From: Burkholderia catarinensis
GTDB taxonomy: Bacteria; Pseudomonadota; Gammaproteobacteria; Burkholderiales; Burkholderiaceae
Length of the DNA stretch: 64,000 bases
Assembly (NCBI RefSeq): GCF_001883705.2
Contig: NZ_MDEQ02000007.1
Coordinates: 124,001 to 188,000, forward strand
Reading direction: 5' to 3'
Within the stretch, counting starts at the first letter, position 1, and every line of letters begins with the position of its first letter. A program made the translations under genes and the position numbers. A model generated the notes under the pieces. The model was not told the DNA's origin and did not search any database. It worked only from the letters and a program-made list of their open reading frames with translations. Below, piece by piece: positions 1 through 8,509 of the stretch.

Positions 1-1458
1 CATGTGCTGTTGCCCGACGCGCTGGTCGTGCTCGCCATCGTGATCGCCTCCCGGGTCGGGGACTTCAGTTCCGAAGCAACGAACCGGCGCCTGACTTACC
101 TCATCGCGCTCCTGTCATCGACCGCGTCGGGCGTGTGGTTCGCGGTGCAGGCGCTCGACCCGCAGCAGTACTACTTCTTCTCGCGGATGATCGTCGTCGA
201 TCCGTTCGCCAGTGTGATGAAGGCAGTCGTATCGCTCGGTTTCGCCGTCACGCTCGTCTATTCGCGCCGATACCTCGAAGAGCACGACCTGTTTCGCGAT
301 CACGTGTTCCTGCTCGCCATGTTCTCGCTGCTCGGCCAGTTGATCATGATCTCGGGCAACCACTTCCTGATGCTGTACCTCGGTCTCGAACTGATGTCGT
401 TGCCGCTGTACGCGATGGTCGCGTTGCGCCAGGACGTCGCGAAATCGAGCGAAGCAGCGATGAAGTACTACGTGCTGGGTGCGCTGGCGACGGGTTTCTT
501 GCTGTACGGCATCTCGATGCTCTACGGCGCGACCGGTTCGCTCGAACTGAACGACGTGCTGAAGATAGCGGCGTCAGGCCACGTCAACCGCGCGGTGCTG
601 CTGCTCGGTGTCGTATTCATCGTCGCGGGCGTGGCATTCAAGATGGGCGCGGCGCCATTCCACATGTGGGTGCCGGACGTCTACCACGGTGCACCGACCG
701 CGATGACGCTGTTCGTCGGTGGCGGTCCGAAGGTTGCCGCGTTCGCGTGGGGCCTGCGCTTCCTGGTGATGGGCCTGCTGCCGCTCGCGACCCACTGGCA
801 GGCGATGCTGGTGATCCTCGCAGTGCTGTCGCTGATCGTCGGCAACATCACGGGTATCGTCCAGCGCAACATCAAGCGGATGCTCGCGTACTCGGCGATC
901 TCGAACATGGGCTTCGTGCTGCTCGGCCTGCTGGCGGGCGTCGTCAACGGGGATCCAGCCGGCGCGGCGAACGCTTACAGTTCGGCGATGTTCTATACGA
1001 TCGTTTACTTGATCACGACGCTAGGTTCGTTCGGTGTGGTGATGCTGCTGGCACGCCGCGACTTCGAAGCGGAAATGATTGATGACTTCAAGGGCCTCAA
1101 CAAGCGCAGCCCGGTGTTCGCGTTCGTGATGATGGTGACGATGTTCTCGTTCGCGGGCATCCCGCCGACCGTCGGCTTCTACGCGAAGCTCGCAGTGCTC
1201 GAGGCGACGGTCAACGCGGGCCTCACGTGGCTCGCCGTGCTGGCCGTGATCACGTCGTTGTTCGGCGCGTTCTTCTATGTGCGTATCGTCAAGCTGATCT
1301 ACTTCGACGTGCCGCCGGACATGGCGCCGATCCCGGACGGTGCGCTCAACCGCACGGTGCTTGCGCTGAACGGCGTGGCGGTGCTGGTGCTCGGCATTAT
1401 TCCGGGGCCGCTGATGGGGGGCTGCCTGAAAGCGATCTCGCACACGCTGACGCTCTGA
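1..1458 (+). CDS. nuoN: NADH-quinone oxidoreductase subunit N (5' end outside window)
   Basis: Membrane subunit of respiratory complex I, one of the antiporter-like proton-pumping subunits. The frame is open from the first base and the visible protein starts at residues LLPDALVV, which in this family lie a few residues inside the N-terminus, so the true start is probably just upstream. About 484 residues are visible, close to full length. The hydrophobic helices, the block LYLGLELMSLPLYA, the lysine-containing helix AMKYYVLGALATGFLLYG and the conserved FHMWVPDVYHGAPTAMT segment identify it firmly. The gene is followed by about 270 bases without a gene and then an SDR gene, with no further complex I or NUDIX gene downstream. 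Confidence 0.93.
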   Translation, partial: HVLLPDALVVLAIVIASRVGDFSSEATNRRLTYLIALLSSTASGVWFAVQALDPQQYYFFSRMIVVDPFASVMKAVVSLGFAVTLVYSRRYLEEHDLFRDHVFLLAMFSLLGQLIMISGNHFLMLYLGLELMSLPLYAMVALRQDVAKSSEAAMKYYVLGALATGFLLYGISMLYGATGSLELNDVLKIAASGHVNRAVLLLGVVFIVAGVAFKMGAAPFHMWVPDVYHGAPTAMTLFVGGGPKVAAFAWGLRFLVMGLLPLATHWQAMLVILAVLSLIVGNITGIVQRNIKRMLAYSAISNMGFVLLGLLAGVVNGDPAGAANAYSSAMFYTIVYLITTLGSFGVVMLLARRDFEAEMIDDFKGLNKRSPVFAFVMMVTMFSFAGIPPTVGFYAKLAVLEATVNAGLTWLAVLAVITSLFGAFFYVRIVKLIYFDVPPDMAPIPDGALNRTVLALNGVAVLVLGIIPGPLMGGCLKAISHTLTL

Positions 1459-1730
1459 TTCGATCATGAACAGGATTTGACTGACATGACTATCACCATC
1501 CGAAAACGCCACCGCTCACGGCCGCACCAGATCGCCTCGCTTGCCCCGCGTCTCGACCGGCCAGTCTGACAGGAGACAGCCGCCCCTCCCCGCATTTGTT
1601 CCCGCGACGCAAGACTGTTGCTCCACGGTGGGTGTTCGAAATCGTGATCGGCGCGCCTACAGTTTGCCCATCGGATTCATCGATCCGGTCGGCGCTGAAG
1701 CCGAACACCATTCACCTATCGAGGCACATC

Positions 1731-2438
1731 ATGAGCGCATCCAAAGTCATCATCGTCACCGGCGCATCGCAAGGCATCGGCGCGGAAGCGGTCAACGCAT
1801 TCCGGGCCCGCGGCCATCGCGTCGTCGCGACTTCCCGTTCGATCGGACCGTCGAACGACCCCGATCTCGTCACCGTCGCGGGCGACATTGGCGATCCGGC
1901 CGTCGCGCGACGCGTGATCGATGCCGCGATCGAACGCTTCGGCCGCGTCGACACGCTCGTCAACAACGCAGGCGTGTTCATCGCGAAGCCGTTCACGCAG
2001 TACACCGCGGACGACTATGCGCAGATCACGAGCGTCAACCTGAACGGGTTCTTCCACATCACGCAGCGCGCGGTCGACGCAATGCAAAAGCATGGCGGCG
2101 GCCACGTGGTCAGCATCACGACCAGCCTCATCGATCACGCAAACAGCAACGTGCCGTCGGTGCTTGCGTCGCTGACGAAGGGCGGCCTGAATGCGGCAAC
2201 GAAGTCGCTCGCGATCGAGTATGCGAAGGCCGGTATTCGCGTGAATGCGGTGTCGCCCGGCATCATCAAGTCGCCGATGCACGTGCCTGAAACGCATGCG
2301 ACGCTCGCGTCGCTGCACCCGGTCGGCCGCATGGGCGAGATGAGCGACATCGTCGACGCGATCCTTTATCTGGACTCGGCGCCGTTCGTCACGGGCGAGA
2401 TCCTGCATGTCGACGGCGGCCAGAGCGCCGGGCATTGA
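1731..2438 (+). CDS. SDR-family oxidoreductase lacking the catalytic tyrosine
   Basis: 235-residue short-chain dehydrogenase/reductase, presumably cytoplasmic. The cofactor motif TGASQGIG (residues 10-17) and NNAG (78-81) are intact and the C-terminus FVTGEILHVDGGQSAGH is classical. At the active site the usual YxxxK reads ASLTK: Lys150 is kept but the Tyr position (146) is Ala. The start chosen is the ATG at 1731, after GAGGCACATC; an upstream in-frame start at 1596 would add 45 residues that do not look like SDR sequence. The gene converges on the LysR gene at 2470, which may regulate it. Whether it is an active reductase is uncertain. Confidence 0.85.
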   Translation: MSASKVIIVTGASQGIGAEAVNAFRARGHRVVATSRSIGPSNDPDLVTVAGDIGDPAVARRVIDAAIERFGRVDTLVNNAGVFIAKPFTQYTADDYAQITSVNLNGFFHITQRAVDAMQKHGGGHVVSITTSLIDHANSNVPSVLASLTKGGLNAATKSLAIEYAKAGIRVNAVSPGIIKSPMHVPETHATLASLHPVGRMGEMSDIVDAILYLDSAPFVTGEILHVDGGQSAGH

Positions 2439-2469
2439 GCATGGGCATCGAAAGAGCGAGCCGGCGTGC

Positions 2470-3435
2470 CTATCGCGAAGCGGCGGCTCGTTTGGCGCGT
2501 GTGCCGCCCGCCTGCTTGCCGGGCGTACGCGCCAGATGCTCGATGAGAAAATCGACAAACACGCGCACGCGCGACGACAGGAAGCGTGCATGCGGGTACA
2601 GCAGCATGAACGGCCGCGACCGGCCGCCCAGGCCGGGCAACAGCTCCACGAGCGTGCCGGCGTGCAGATCCTGCTCGACGATGAAGCGGTAGGTCTGGAA
2701 CAGGCCCGCGCCGCTGCGCGCAAGCGTCACGCCGGCGAGGACGTCGCCCGATACGCCGTAGCTGCCGGTCGTCGCGACCTCGATCTCGCCCGACCCGTCG
2801 TCGAACAGCCACGGAACCGGCCGTCCGTTGCTCGGCAGCTCGAACTGGATGCATTCGTGCTCATTCAAGTCGTCGATGGCGGTCGGCATGCCCGCGCGCT
2901 CCAGATAGCCGGGCGTCGCGACGACCACGAGTTCCGCGTCTTCCAGCTTGCGCGCGACCAGGTTCGAATCGGCCGGCGCGCGTCCGCGGATCGCGAGATC
3001 GAAGCCTTCCTCGGCGAAGTCGATGTTGCGGTTGCTCAGGTGGGTGTCGACGCGTACGTCCGGATACTGCTCGCGAAACGCGGGCAGTAGCGGCAGCACG
3101 CGATAGTGCCCGTACGGCGTCGGCATGCTGATCCGGAGCACGCCGGCGGGCGTCGCCTGCTGGCCGGTCGCTTCGCGTTCCGCGTCGACGAGCTGCGACA
3201 GCGCATCGCGACATTGCTCGAAATAGCGCCGGCCGGAATCGGTCAGGCGGATCTGCCGTGTCGTGCGCACGAACAGCCGCACGCCGAGCCGCTCCTCGAG
3301 CCGCGCGACCGACCGGCTGACCGCGGCCGGCGTGACGCTTGCCGCGGTTGCAGCAAGCGTGAAGCTGCCGAGTTCGGCGGCGAGACAGAACAGCTCGATG
3401 CTGCCCAGCAGCAGATCGTCGAATTTTCGTTGCAT
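2470..3435 (-). CDS. LysR-family transcriptional regulator
   Basis: 321-residue LysR regulator starting MQRKFDDLLLGSIELFCLAAELGSF. The N-terminal winged helix-turn-helix includes GSFTLAATAASVTPAAVSRSVARLE, followed by the effector-binding domain with FAEEGFDLAIRGRAPADSNLVARKL, typical of the DNA-binding class that controls neighbouring oxidoreductase genes. The ATG at 3435 was preferred to one 15 codons upstream because it begins exactly where family members begin. It is divergent from the ridA-like gene (3687) and convergent with the SDR gene, so either is a plausible target. The effector cannot be inferred. Confidence 0.88.
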   Translation of the reverse strand: MQRKFDDLLLGSIELFCLAAELGSFTLAATAASVTPAAVSRSVARLEERLGVRLFVRTTRQIRLTDSGRRYFEQCRDALSQLVDAEREATGQQATPAGVLRISMPTPYGHYRVLPLLPAFREQYPDVRVDTHLSNRNIDFAEEGFDLAIRGRAPADSNLVARKLEDAELVVVATPGYLERAGMPTAIDDLNEHECIQFELPSNGRPVPWLFDDGSGEIEVATTGSYGVSGDVLAGVTLARSGAGLFQTYRFIVEQDLHAGTLVELLPGLGGRSRPFMLLYPHARFLSSRVRVFVDFLIEHLARTPGKQAGGTRAKRAAASR

Positions 3436-3686
3436 GGGGCGGCTCCTGCCGTCTTCGGCGTGTGGCGCGCGATGGAGCAACGAGTGTGCATGAATATCGC
3501 GCGGGAAACCAGTGAGCGAGCGTGGGCGGACGCGGCCCGCTCAGGAGCGTTGCGCGCGATGCGCGATTCGTTACACCGCGTCGTGAATCAATTGCGCCGC
3601 CGACATTTACCGGCCGCGGCCGCATGACTAGAGTGACTGACAGGCAATACCGATCGCCCGATCCATTTTCCAGCCAGGAGAACGAC

Positions 3687-4151
3687 ATGACCATCGAACG
3701 GAAGCTGGCCGAACTCGGCCTCGCGTTACCCGAACCGCCGAATCCGCTCGGCAGCTATACGGCCGTCAGCGAAGCCGGCAACCTGCTGTTCGTCTCGGGA
3801 CAACTGCCGCTCGTCGACGGCAGCGTCGCCTATACCGGCCGTGTCGGCGAGCAGTTGAGCGTCGACGAAGGCCGGCATGCCGCCCGGCTTGCGGCGCTGA
3901 ACGTGCTCGCCCAGATCCGCCGGCATCTGGGCGGCTTCGAGCGCCTGCGCAAGATCGTGCGCATCGAAGGGCACGTGAGCTCGGCCGACGGTTTTTACGG
4001 GCAGCCGGCCGTGATCGATGGCGCGTCGGACCTGTTCGCCGCCGTGCTGGGCAGCAAGGCGGGACACGCGCGCTCGGCGTTCTCCCAGCGCCAGTTGCCG
4101 GCCGACGCGGCCGTCATCCTCGTCGCGATCGCCGAGATCGACCCGGCGTGA
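3687..4151 (+). CDS. RidA/YjgF-family protein
   Basis: 154-residue member of the RidA (YjgF/YER057c/UK114) family, the longer subgroup of about 150 residues. Family members hydrolyse reactive enamine/imine intermediates released by PLP enzymes. Visible hallmarks are NLLFVSGQLPLVDG near the N-terminus and the C-terminal GHARSAFSQRQLPADAAVILVAIAEID, whose Arg lies at the position used to bind the carboxylate in active RidA proteins. AGGAG lies six bases before the ATG at 3687 and sets the start. The LysR gene is divergent from it. Confidence 0.87.
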   Translation: MTIERKLAELGLALPEPPNPLGSYTAVSEAGNLLFVSGQLPLVDGSVAYTGRVGEQLSVDEGRHAARLAALNVLAQIRRHLGGFERLRKIVRIEGHVSSADGFYGQPAVIDGASDLFAAVLGSKAGHARSAFSQRQLPADAAVILVAIAEIDPA

Positions 4152-4158
4152 CGTATCG

Positions 4159-4206
4159 GCCGCCCCGCGGGGCGGCAATTCATCCCGGCGGGCGTTTCCG
4201 CCCGCC
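4159..4206. terminator. Two consecutive GC-rich hairpins after the RidA gene
   Basis: Just after the stop codon at 4151 there is an 18-bp perfect palindrome (4159-4176, GCCGCCCC mirrored) and then an 8-bp stem GGCGGGCG / CGCCCGCC with a TTTC loop (4187-4206). There is no T-run, so this may be a transcript 3'-end structure rather than a canonical intrinsic terminator. Confidence 0.45.
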
Positions 4207-4372
4207 CTGCCCGGGATTCGGTGCCTTCCCCGACATCTCGAATATCAGGGTTCGATCGTCCGTCAGCCTTGCCCGGCAACGCCGGACACGTTCCAGATAC
4301 ATTGAAATACAAAATATCGGATGCGATTTAATCGAATGCGCTTGACGTAAGCGATCGCCAGGAAGAAACTGC

Positions 4373-4384
4373 ATCGCATGCGAT
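4373..4384. promoter_or_regulatory. Putative OhrR operator upstream of ohr
   Basis: Perfect 12-bp palindrome ATCGCATGCGAT, ending 40 bases before the ohr start. Related half-sites (TGCGATT, AATCGCAT) flank it between 4321 and 4395. The identical 12-mer is found at 9012-9023 upstream of the ohrR gene. Assignment to OhrR is inferred from this pairing. Confidence 0.6.
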
Positions 4385-4424
4385 CGAATCGCATCTGAGA
4401 CAAACCAGCTAACCGACGGAGCAA

Positions 4425-4847
4425 ATGATGAGCAAGATCGAAAAAGTGCTGTACACGGGCAAGACGCATACGACTTCGGGCGGCCGCGACGGCGCGGCTC
4501 GCAGTGCCGACGGCCGCCTCGACATCCAGTTGTCGTCGCCGGGCAGCGCCGGCACCGGCACCAACCCGGAACAACTGTTCGCGGCCGGCTGGTCGGCCTG
4601 CTTCATCGGCGCGATGCAGCTCGCGGCGCGCGCGGCGAAGGTGACGCTGCCGGCCGATCTCGCCGTCGACGCCGAAGTGGATCTCGGCACGGCCGGCAAC
4701 GCGTACTTCCTGCGGGCCCGGCTGAACGTGAGCGTGCCGGGGCTCGATCGCGACGTCGCGCAGCACATCGTCGATGCCGCGCACCAGACCTGCCCGTATT
4801 CGAAGGCGACGCGCGGCAACATCGACGTCGAAATCCGTATCGCGTGA
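4425..4847 (+). CDS. ohr: Organic hydroperoxide resistance protein (Ohr, OsmC superfamily)
   Basis: 140-residue thiol peroxidase that reduces organic and fatty-acid hydroperoxides in the cytoplasm with lipoylated partners. The two redox cysteines are visible: Cys59 in the helix GWSACF and Cys123 in CPYSKATRGN. The N-terminal VLYTGKTHTTSGGRDG and the SPGSAGTGTNPEQLFAAG stretch are Ohr hallmarks and distinguish it from OsmC. The start is ATG 4425 with a second ATG at 4428; GGAG precedes them. The upstream palindrome shared with the ohrR gene about 4 kb away suggests repression by that regulator. Confidence 0.94.
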   Translation: MMSKIEKVLYTGKTHTTSGGRDGAARSADGRLDIQLSSPGSAGTGTNPEQLFAAGWSACFIGAMQLAARAAKVTLPADLAVDAEVDLGTAGNAYFLRARLNVSVPGLDRDVAQHIVDAAHQTCPYSKATRGNIDVEIRIA

Positions 4848-4915
4848 ACGTTGCATCGGGCGGCCGATCGCCGCCCTTACGAATTCCCGACTTCCTGTCT
4901 TTCTTTTCGAGGTGA

Positions 4916-5245
4916 ATGATGAAAACCCAATTGATCGCTGCCCTTCTCGTGGCCGTTTCCGCTTCCGCTGCAGCCCCGGCATTTGCCGACGAAGCTGTCG
5001 TGTCCCGCGCGCAAGTGCGTGCCGAGCTCGTTCAGCTCGCACAAGCCGGTTATCAACCGGGCCGCGCGAACGATCCGCACTACCTGGACGACCTGCAGGC
5101 CGCATTGACGCGCGTTCACGCAAACGACGCCGTGGCGGCCGATACGGCGGCATCCGGTTATGGCCGCGATGCCGACGCCGCCGCGCAGTCGGGTAGCCGG
5201 CCCGCGATGCGGATCGCCGAGCGCTCGATCTACTTCGGTCATTGA
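4916..5245 (+). CDS. Secreted DUF4148-domain protein, copy 1
   Basis: 109-residue protein with a Sec signal peptide (MMKTQLIAALLVAVSASAAA, cleavage likely after PAFA) and a DUF4148 core: SRAQVRAELVQLAQAGYQPGRANDPHYLDDLQAALTRV. The family is common in Burkholderia and has no established function. A purine-rich site GAGGTG precedes two adjacent in-frame ATGs at 4916 and 4919. It is followed 78 bases later by a paralogue that is nearly identical at both ends, including the C-terminus AERSIYFGH, so the pair arose by tandem duplication. Confidence 0.85.
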   Translation: MMKTQLIAALLVAVSASAAAPAFADEAVVSRAQVRAELVQLAQAGYQPGRANDPHYLDDLQAALTRVHANDAVAADTAASGYGRDADAAAQSGSRPAMRIAERSIYFGH

Positions 5246-5323
5246 ATGAAACCGCGAACGGCGCCGATGGTCGGCGTGCGGTACGCAACCCCTGAATTCG
5301 TGAATCCTTGGTCGAGGTGAAAG

Positions 5324-5650
5324 ATGAAGACCCAACTGATTGCAGCCCTCCTTGTTGCCGTATCGGCCTCCGTTGCCGCACCGGCGTTCGCCGGCGAAAG
5401 CAGCGTCACGCGTGCGCAGGTGCGTGCGGAACTGGCCGCGCTGCAGAAAGCCGGCTACCTGCCGAACCGCCCCAATGACCCGAACTACCCGGACAATCTC
5501 CAGGCGGCGCTGAGCCGGATTCGCGATAACGGTGCCACCGCGGTCGATACGCAGGCATCCGGTTACGGCAGCGACGCCGGCGGCGCAACGCAGTCCGGCA
5601 ACAGCAACGCGGTTCGCGTCGCCGAGCGCTCGATCTATTTCGGTCATTGA
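5324..5650 (+). CDS. Secreted DUF4148-domain protein, copy 2
   Basis: 108-residue paralogue of the preceding gene, with signal peptide MKTQLIAALLVAVSASVAA, the DUF4148 core TRAQVRAELAALQKAGYLPNRPNDPNYPDNLQAALSRI and the shared C-terminus VAERSIYFGH. A ribosome-binding site GAGGTG lies eight bases before the ATG. A third, more diverged member is at 28384. Function is unknown; the periplasm or exterior is the likely location. Confidence 0.85.
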   Translation: MKTQLIAALLVAVSASVAAPAFAGESSVTRAQVRAELAALQKAGYLPNRPNDPNYPDNLQAALSRIRDNGATAVDTQASGYGSDAGGATQSGNSNAVRVAERSIYFGH

Positions 5651-5995
5651 GCGTCGCGCGATGAAAGCGTCGGGCAAATTAAAAATGCCAACGCGAGATG
5701 AGCGCTGCACAAAACTCTTGACGCTCGAGTTGACGAATTCATCGACAATCTCGCCGAAATATTGGCGTCGATTTGCACGAGTCGGAATGAAATTCGTCAA
5801 CTCACGTTCAGGACTTCGAATCCAAAACATAAAATCCTGATCTTATGGAGGATTCTGCATCCAATGCTCAGGTGGCGGTTGTCCGCCCGCATGGTGCCCA
5901 TCGATTCGAGGCGTTTGGCCCCGAGACTCGCTCGGCGCGCCACATGTTGGCTGCTGCAGGTCAAGCAATGCCGTGCTTTGCCGCTCATGCAGCCG
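5651..5995. other. Lower-GC stretch without a convincing gene
   Basis: 345 bases of lower GC than the neighbourhood, AT-rich around 5690-5860. Short open frames on both strands show no family resemblance and no good ribosome-binding site. It marks the left side of a patch (to about 7290) whose composition differs from its flanks. Confidence 0.5.
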
Positions 5996-6871
5996 TCAAT
6001 AGACGCTTGCCTCGCCTGCCGGGCGGTGCTTGAACCGTCGGTGCACCCAGTAGTACTGCTCGGGAAACCGAAGGATCTGTTCTTCGAGAAAGGAATTCAT
6101 CCTGCTCGCGTCGAGCGACTCGCTGCTTGTCGGATAGCTGTCGAGCGGCTCGAAGATGGTCAGCTTGTAGCCACGGAAATCCGGCAGCACTTCGGTAACG
6201 AACGGTACGACCCGCGCACCGCTCAGCTTCGCTAGCCGCGATACAGACGTCAACGTGCAGGCCTGCACGCCGAACAGCGGTGCAAACACCGAGCCCGTCG
6301 TGCCATGATCCATGTCCGCAGCAAGCATCACCGGAGTGCCCGCGCGCAGAAGCCTGACGAGGTGTTTCGCGCTCGCACTGCGTTCGATCATCTCGGCCCC
6401 GAAGCGTCCGCGCTGACGTTTGGCGAGATCGCACAAGCGACGGTTCGACATGCGCGTGTAGAGTGCCGCCACGGGCAGCGCCGACGAATAGAGCATGCAG
6501 CCCACCTCGATGCCGACGAAATGAAAACCCATGAAGATCGTCGGAGGTGCATCCGGGGCGTGGAGATCGATGCGGCTGTCCATCTCGACCAGGCGATTGA
6601 GCGACCGCGCGCTGCCGAACCACTGGAATCCGCGTTCCAGGTAGCTCCGTACGACGTGTTCGAAATGGGCACGCGCGAGAACGTTGCGCTCCTCGTCGGT
6701 CTTCAGCGGAAAGCAGAGTTGCAGGTTGACATGCACCACGTGTTTGCGTCGGCTCGGTACTCGGTAGAGCGCAGCGCCGATGCTGCTGCCGGCTCTCGCG
6801 ACCAGCGAGTATGGAAGAAGAGACAGGAGCCGTAGCAAGCCAACCAGCAACCAATACCCGAGAATGTTCAT
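5996..6871 (-). CDS. LpxL/HtrB-family lysophospholipid or lipid A acyltransferase
   Basis: 291-residue inner-membrane acyltransferase of the LpxL/LpxM (HtrB/MsbB) family. It has an N-terminal membrane anchor (GYWLLVGLLRLLSLLPYSLVA) and the H-x4-E/D catalytic motif as HFVGIE (His117, Glu122). AADMDHGTTGSVFAPLFG and the C-terminal PEQYYWVHRRFKHRP match the family. Such enzymes transfer secondary acyl chains to lipid A, or act on ornithine/lyso-lipids; the substrate cannot be told here. GC is lower than in its neighbours, and it stands alone between tandem DUF4148 genes and a truncated histidine kinase, which suggests acquisition. Confidence 0.85.
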   Translation of the reverse strand: MNILGYWLLVGLLRLLSLLPYSLVARAGSSIGAALYRVPSRRKHVVHVNLQLCFPLKTDEERNVLARAHFEHVVRSYLERGFQWFGSARSLNRLVEMDSRIDLHAPDAPPTIFMGFHFVGIEVGCMLYSSALPVAALYTRMSNRRLCDLAKRQRGRFGAEMIERSASAKHLVRLLRAGTPVMLAADMDHGTTGSVFAPLFGVQACTLTSVSRLAKLSGARVVPFVTEVLPDFRGYKLTIFEPLDSYPTSSESLDASRMNSFLEEQILRFPEQYYWVHRRFKHRPAGEASVY

Positions 6872-7284
6872 GATGATGGACGTCCGTCTGTTGATTGCCC
6901 GGCGCCGCTCGAGTCGAGTGATGGAGTACGGGGGAATCGGGTTGTGTCGAGACTGTGCAAAGCAGTTGCTTTCGCAACCACATCAAACAGCGGCCGCGTG
7001 CCATGCCACTGATGGCAGGCCGCTTCGATCCGCGTTCGAAGCGATACACGATGGCGGGTGGGAAGTTCATCCACGCGATGCCGACCCGGACGGCGCGAAT
7101 GCGCATGGCCTCCAGATAGCGCGCCGGGATCGGGCAGCGTGGCACATACGTGAACTGATGGAACGCACCCCCGGTAGCCAGGTGGCGCGCGAAGGCGCAG
7201 TGACCGATCGCGACGGCCGGTTCGACCGACATCGCGACGAGCGCCAACCCGCACACAATAGCATGCGCGCGATCCCCGCCGAAG
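6872..7284. other. Stretch without a recognisable gene
   Basis: About 410 bases upstream of the acyltransferase. Open frames exist on both strands (a minus-strand frame includes YRFERGSKRPAI) but none resembles a known protein or has a convincing start. It may hold the acyltransferase promoter and decayed sequence. Confidence 0.4.
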
Positions 7285-7656
7285 AAGTCACGGCTGAGCG
7301 AGGCCGTCGACACCGAGCGCCGTTTCATCGGCGATGCGGCGCACGCGTTGCGCATTCCGCTGGCGGCGTTGTCAGCTCAGGCGGAAGTGGCGTTGCGGGC
7401 GGACAGTCTGGCGGACAAGGGCGAAGCGCTGCGTCGGCTGGCAACGGGCGTCGAGCGTAGCACGCGGCTATCCGGGCAATTGCTCGCACTGGCGCGGCTG
7501 GATGCAGGATCGCACTCCGAACAGCATGGGCCGGTAGAACTGTCGCGGCTCGTTGCGCTGATCGCGAGCGACTTCGACGCGGCGGCGCGGGTCGCGGTCG
7601 GGCTGGCGCGCGTTTGGGGTGATCTGGAGTGCCGCGCATGCGCGCCGTGCACATGA
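7285..7656 (+). pseudogene. Truncated sensor histidine kinase remnant (HisKA domain only)
   Basis: The frame reads SRLSEAVDTERRFIGDAAHA, then LRIPLAALSAQAEVALRADSL, then RSTRLSGQLLALARLDAGS. This is the dimerisation/phosphoacceptor (HisKA) domain of an EnvZ/QseC-like sensor kinase, with the H-box histidine in DAAHALRIPL. There is no sensor or membrane part upstream and no HATPase domain downstream; homology stops near 7600 and the frame ends at 7656. No response regulator is adjacent. It is best read as a relic left after insertion or deletion at this locus. Confidence 0.75.
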
Positions 7657-7742
7657 CGCGATCGATGTTGCCACGACGCTACCTGTCCGGCCGATCCCGG
7701 TCTATGCTGTGCGACACGAAATCTTCAATCGAGGAGCAGCCG

Positions 7743-8459
7743 ATGCCGGATGCCACGACCGGAAACACGACAGGCGATGCGCACGCGCTCGACCGGGTTG
7801 TCTGGAATGCGCTCACGGGCAAGCAGCGCCGCTTTGCGCTCGGCAATGAACGTGCGTGGCGGTTTCCGGCGGACATTGCACCGTTCGCCGCGATCGAGGA
7901 CACGAGCGCGGCATCGTTCGACGCGTTGTGCGAGCTGATCGCCGCGCACGGGCCGGCGGCACTGGTCACGCCGGATGAGATCGAGCCGCCAGCGGGATTG
8001 TCGGTGATCCGGCGCGCGACCTTGCTTCAAATGGTTTGGCAAGGGACGCTCGACCCGGCGTATGAATCGGAGCATGTCACGCTCGCCGAAGCCGATGTGC
8101 CGGAGATGCTCGCGCTGACCACGGCCGCGCAGCCCGGCCCGTTCGGCCCGCGCACGTTCGAGCTCGGCAACTACATCGGCATACGCGGCGAAGGCCGGCT
8201 GGCCGCGATGGCCGGCGAGCGGATGCAGCTCGACGGGTATACGGAGATCAGCGCTGTTTGCGTGGATGCCGCGTTTCGGCGGCAAGGGCTTGCGGCGCGG
8301 CTGATCCGGTCGTTGATCGCGGCGATCGGTGCGCGCGCGCAAACGCCTTTCCTGCACGTCCTCACGACGAACCAGGTAGCGATCGAGCGCTACGTCGCGC
8401 TCGATTTTGTGGTCCGCCGCGAAATGCACCTGCTGGTGCTGGGCGATGCGCACGCATGA
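7743..8459 (+). CDS. GNAT-family N-acetyltransferase
   Basis: 238-residue protein whose C-terminal half (about residues 110-235) is a GNAT acetyltransferase fold. It has the acetyl-CoA loop as RRQGLAARLIRSLI, the preceding strand TEISAVCVD, and a late strand/helix TPFLHVLTTNQVAIERYVALDFVVRREM of the FR47-like type. The N-terminal 100 residues are a family-specific extension (ALTGKQRRFALGNERAWRF). AGGAG lies about ten bases before the ATG at 7743, whereas an upstream in-frame start gives non-conserved sequence. The substrate is unknown. It converges on ohrR. Confidence 0.83.
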   Translation: MPDATTGNTTGDAHALDRVVWNALTGKQRRFALGNERAWRFPADIAPFAAIEDTSAASFDALCELIAAHGPAALVTPDEIEPPAGLSVIRRATLLQMVWQGTLDPAYESEHVTLAEADVPEMLALTTAAQPGPFGPRTFELGNYIGIRGEGRLAAMAGERMQLDGYTEISAVCVDAAFRRQGLAARLIRSLIAAIGARAQTPFLHVLTTNQVAIERYVALDFVVRREMHLLVLGDAHA

Positions 8460-8463
8460 CAAC

Positions 8464-8492
8464 GCGGCCGACGCGATGCACGTGTCGGCCGC
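8464..8492. terminator. Bidirectional hairpin between convergent GNAT and ohrR genes
   Basis: Perfect 9-bp inverted repeat GCGGCCGAC / GTCGGCCGC with an 11-base loop, sitting in the 50-base gap between two convergent stop codons. There is no T-tract on either strand, so it may act as a weak terminator or as 3'-end protection. Confidence 0.5.
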
Positions 8493-8509
8493 CTGTTGCC
8501 CGAGCGTGT

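Noticed and set aside
5797-5988. A 63-codon minus-strand frame after the DUF4148 genes
   Set aside because: No ribosome-binding site, no resemblance to a family, and atypical composition; probably chance.
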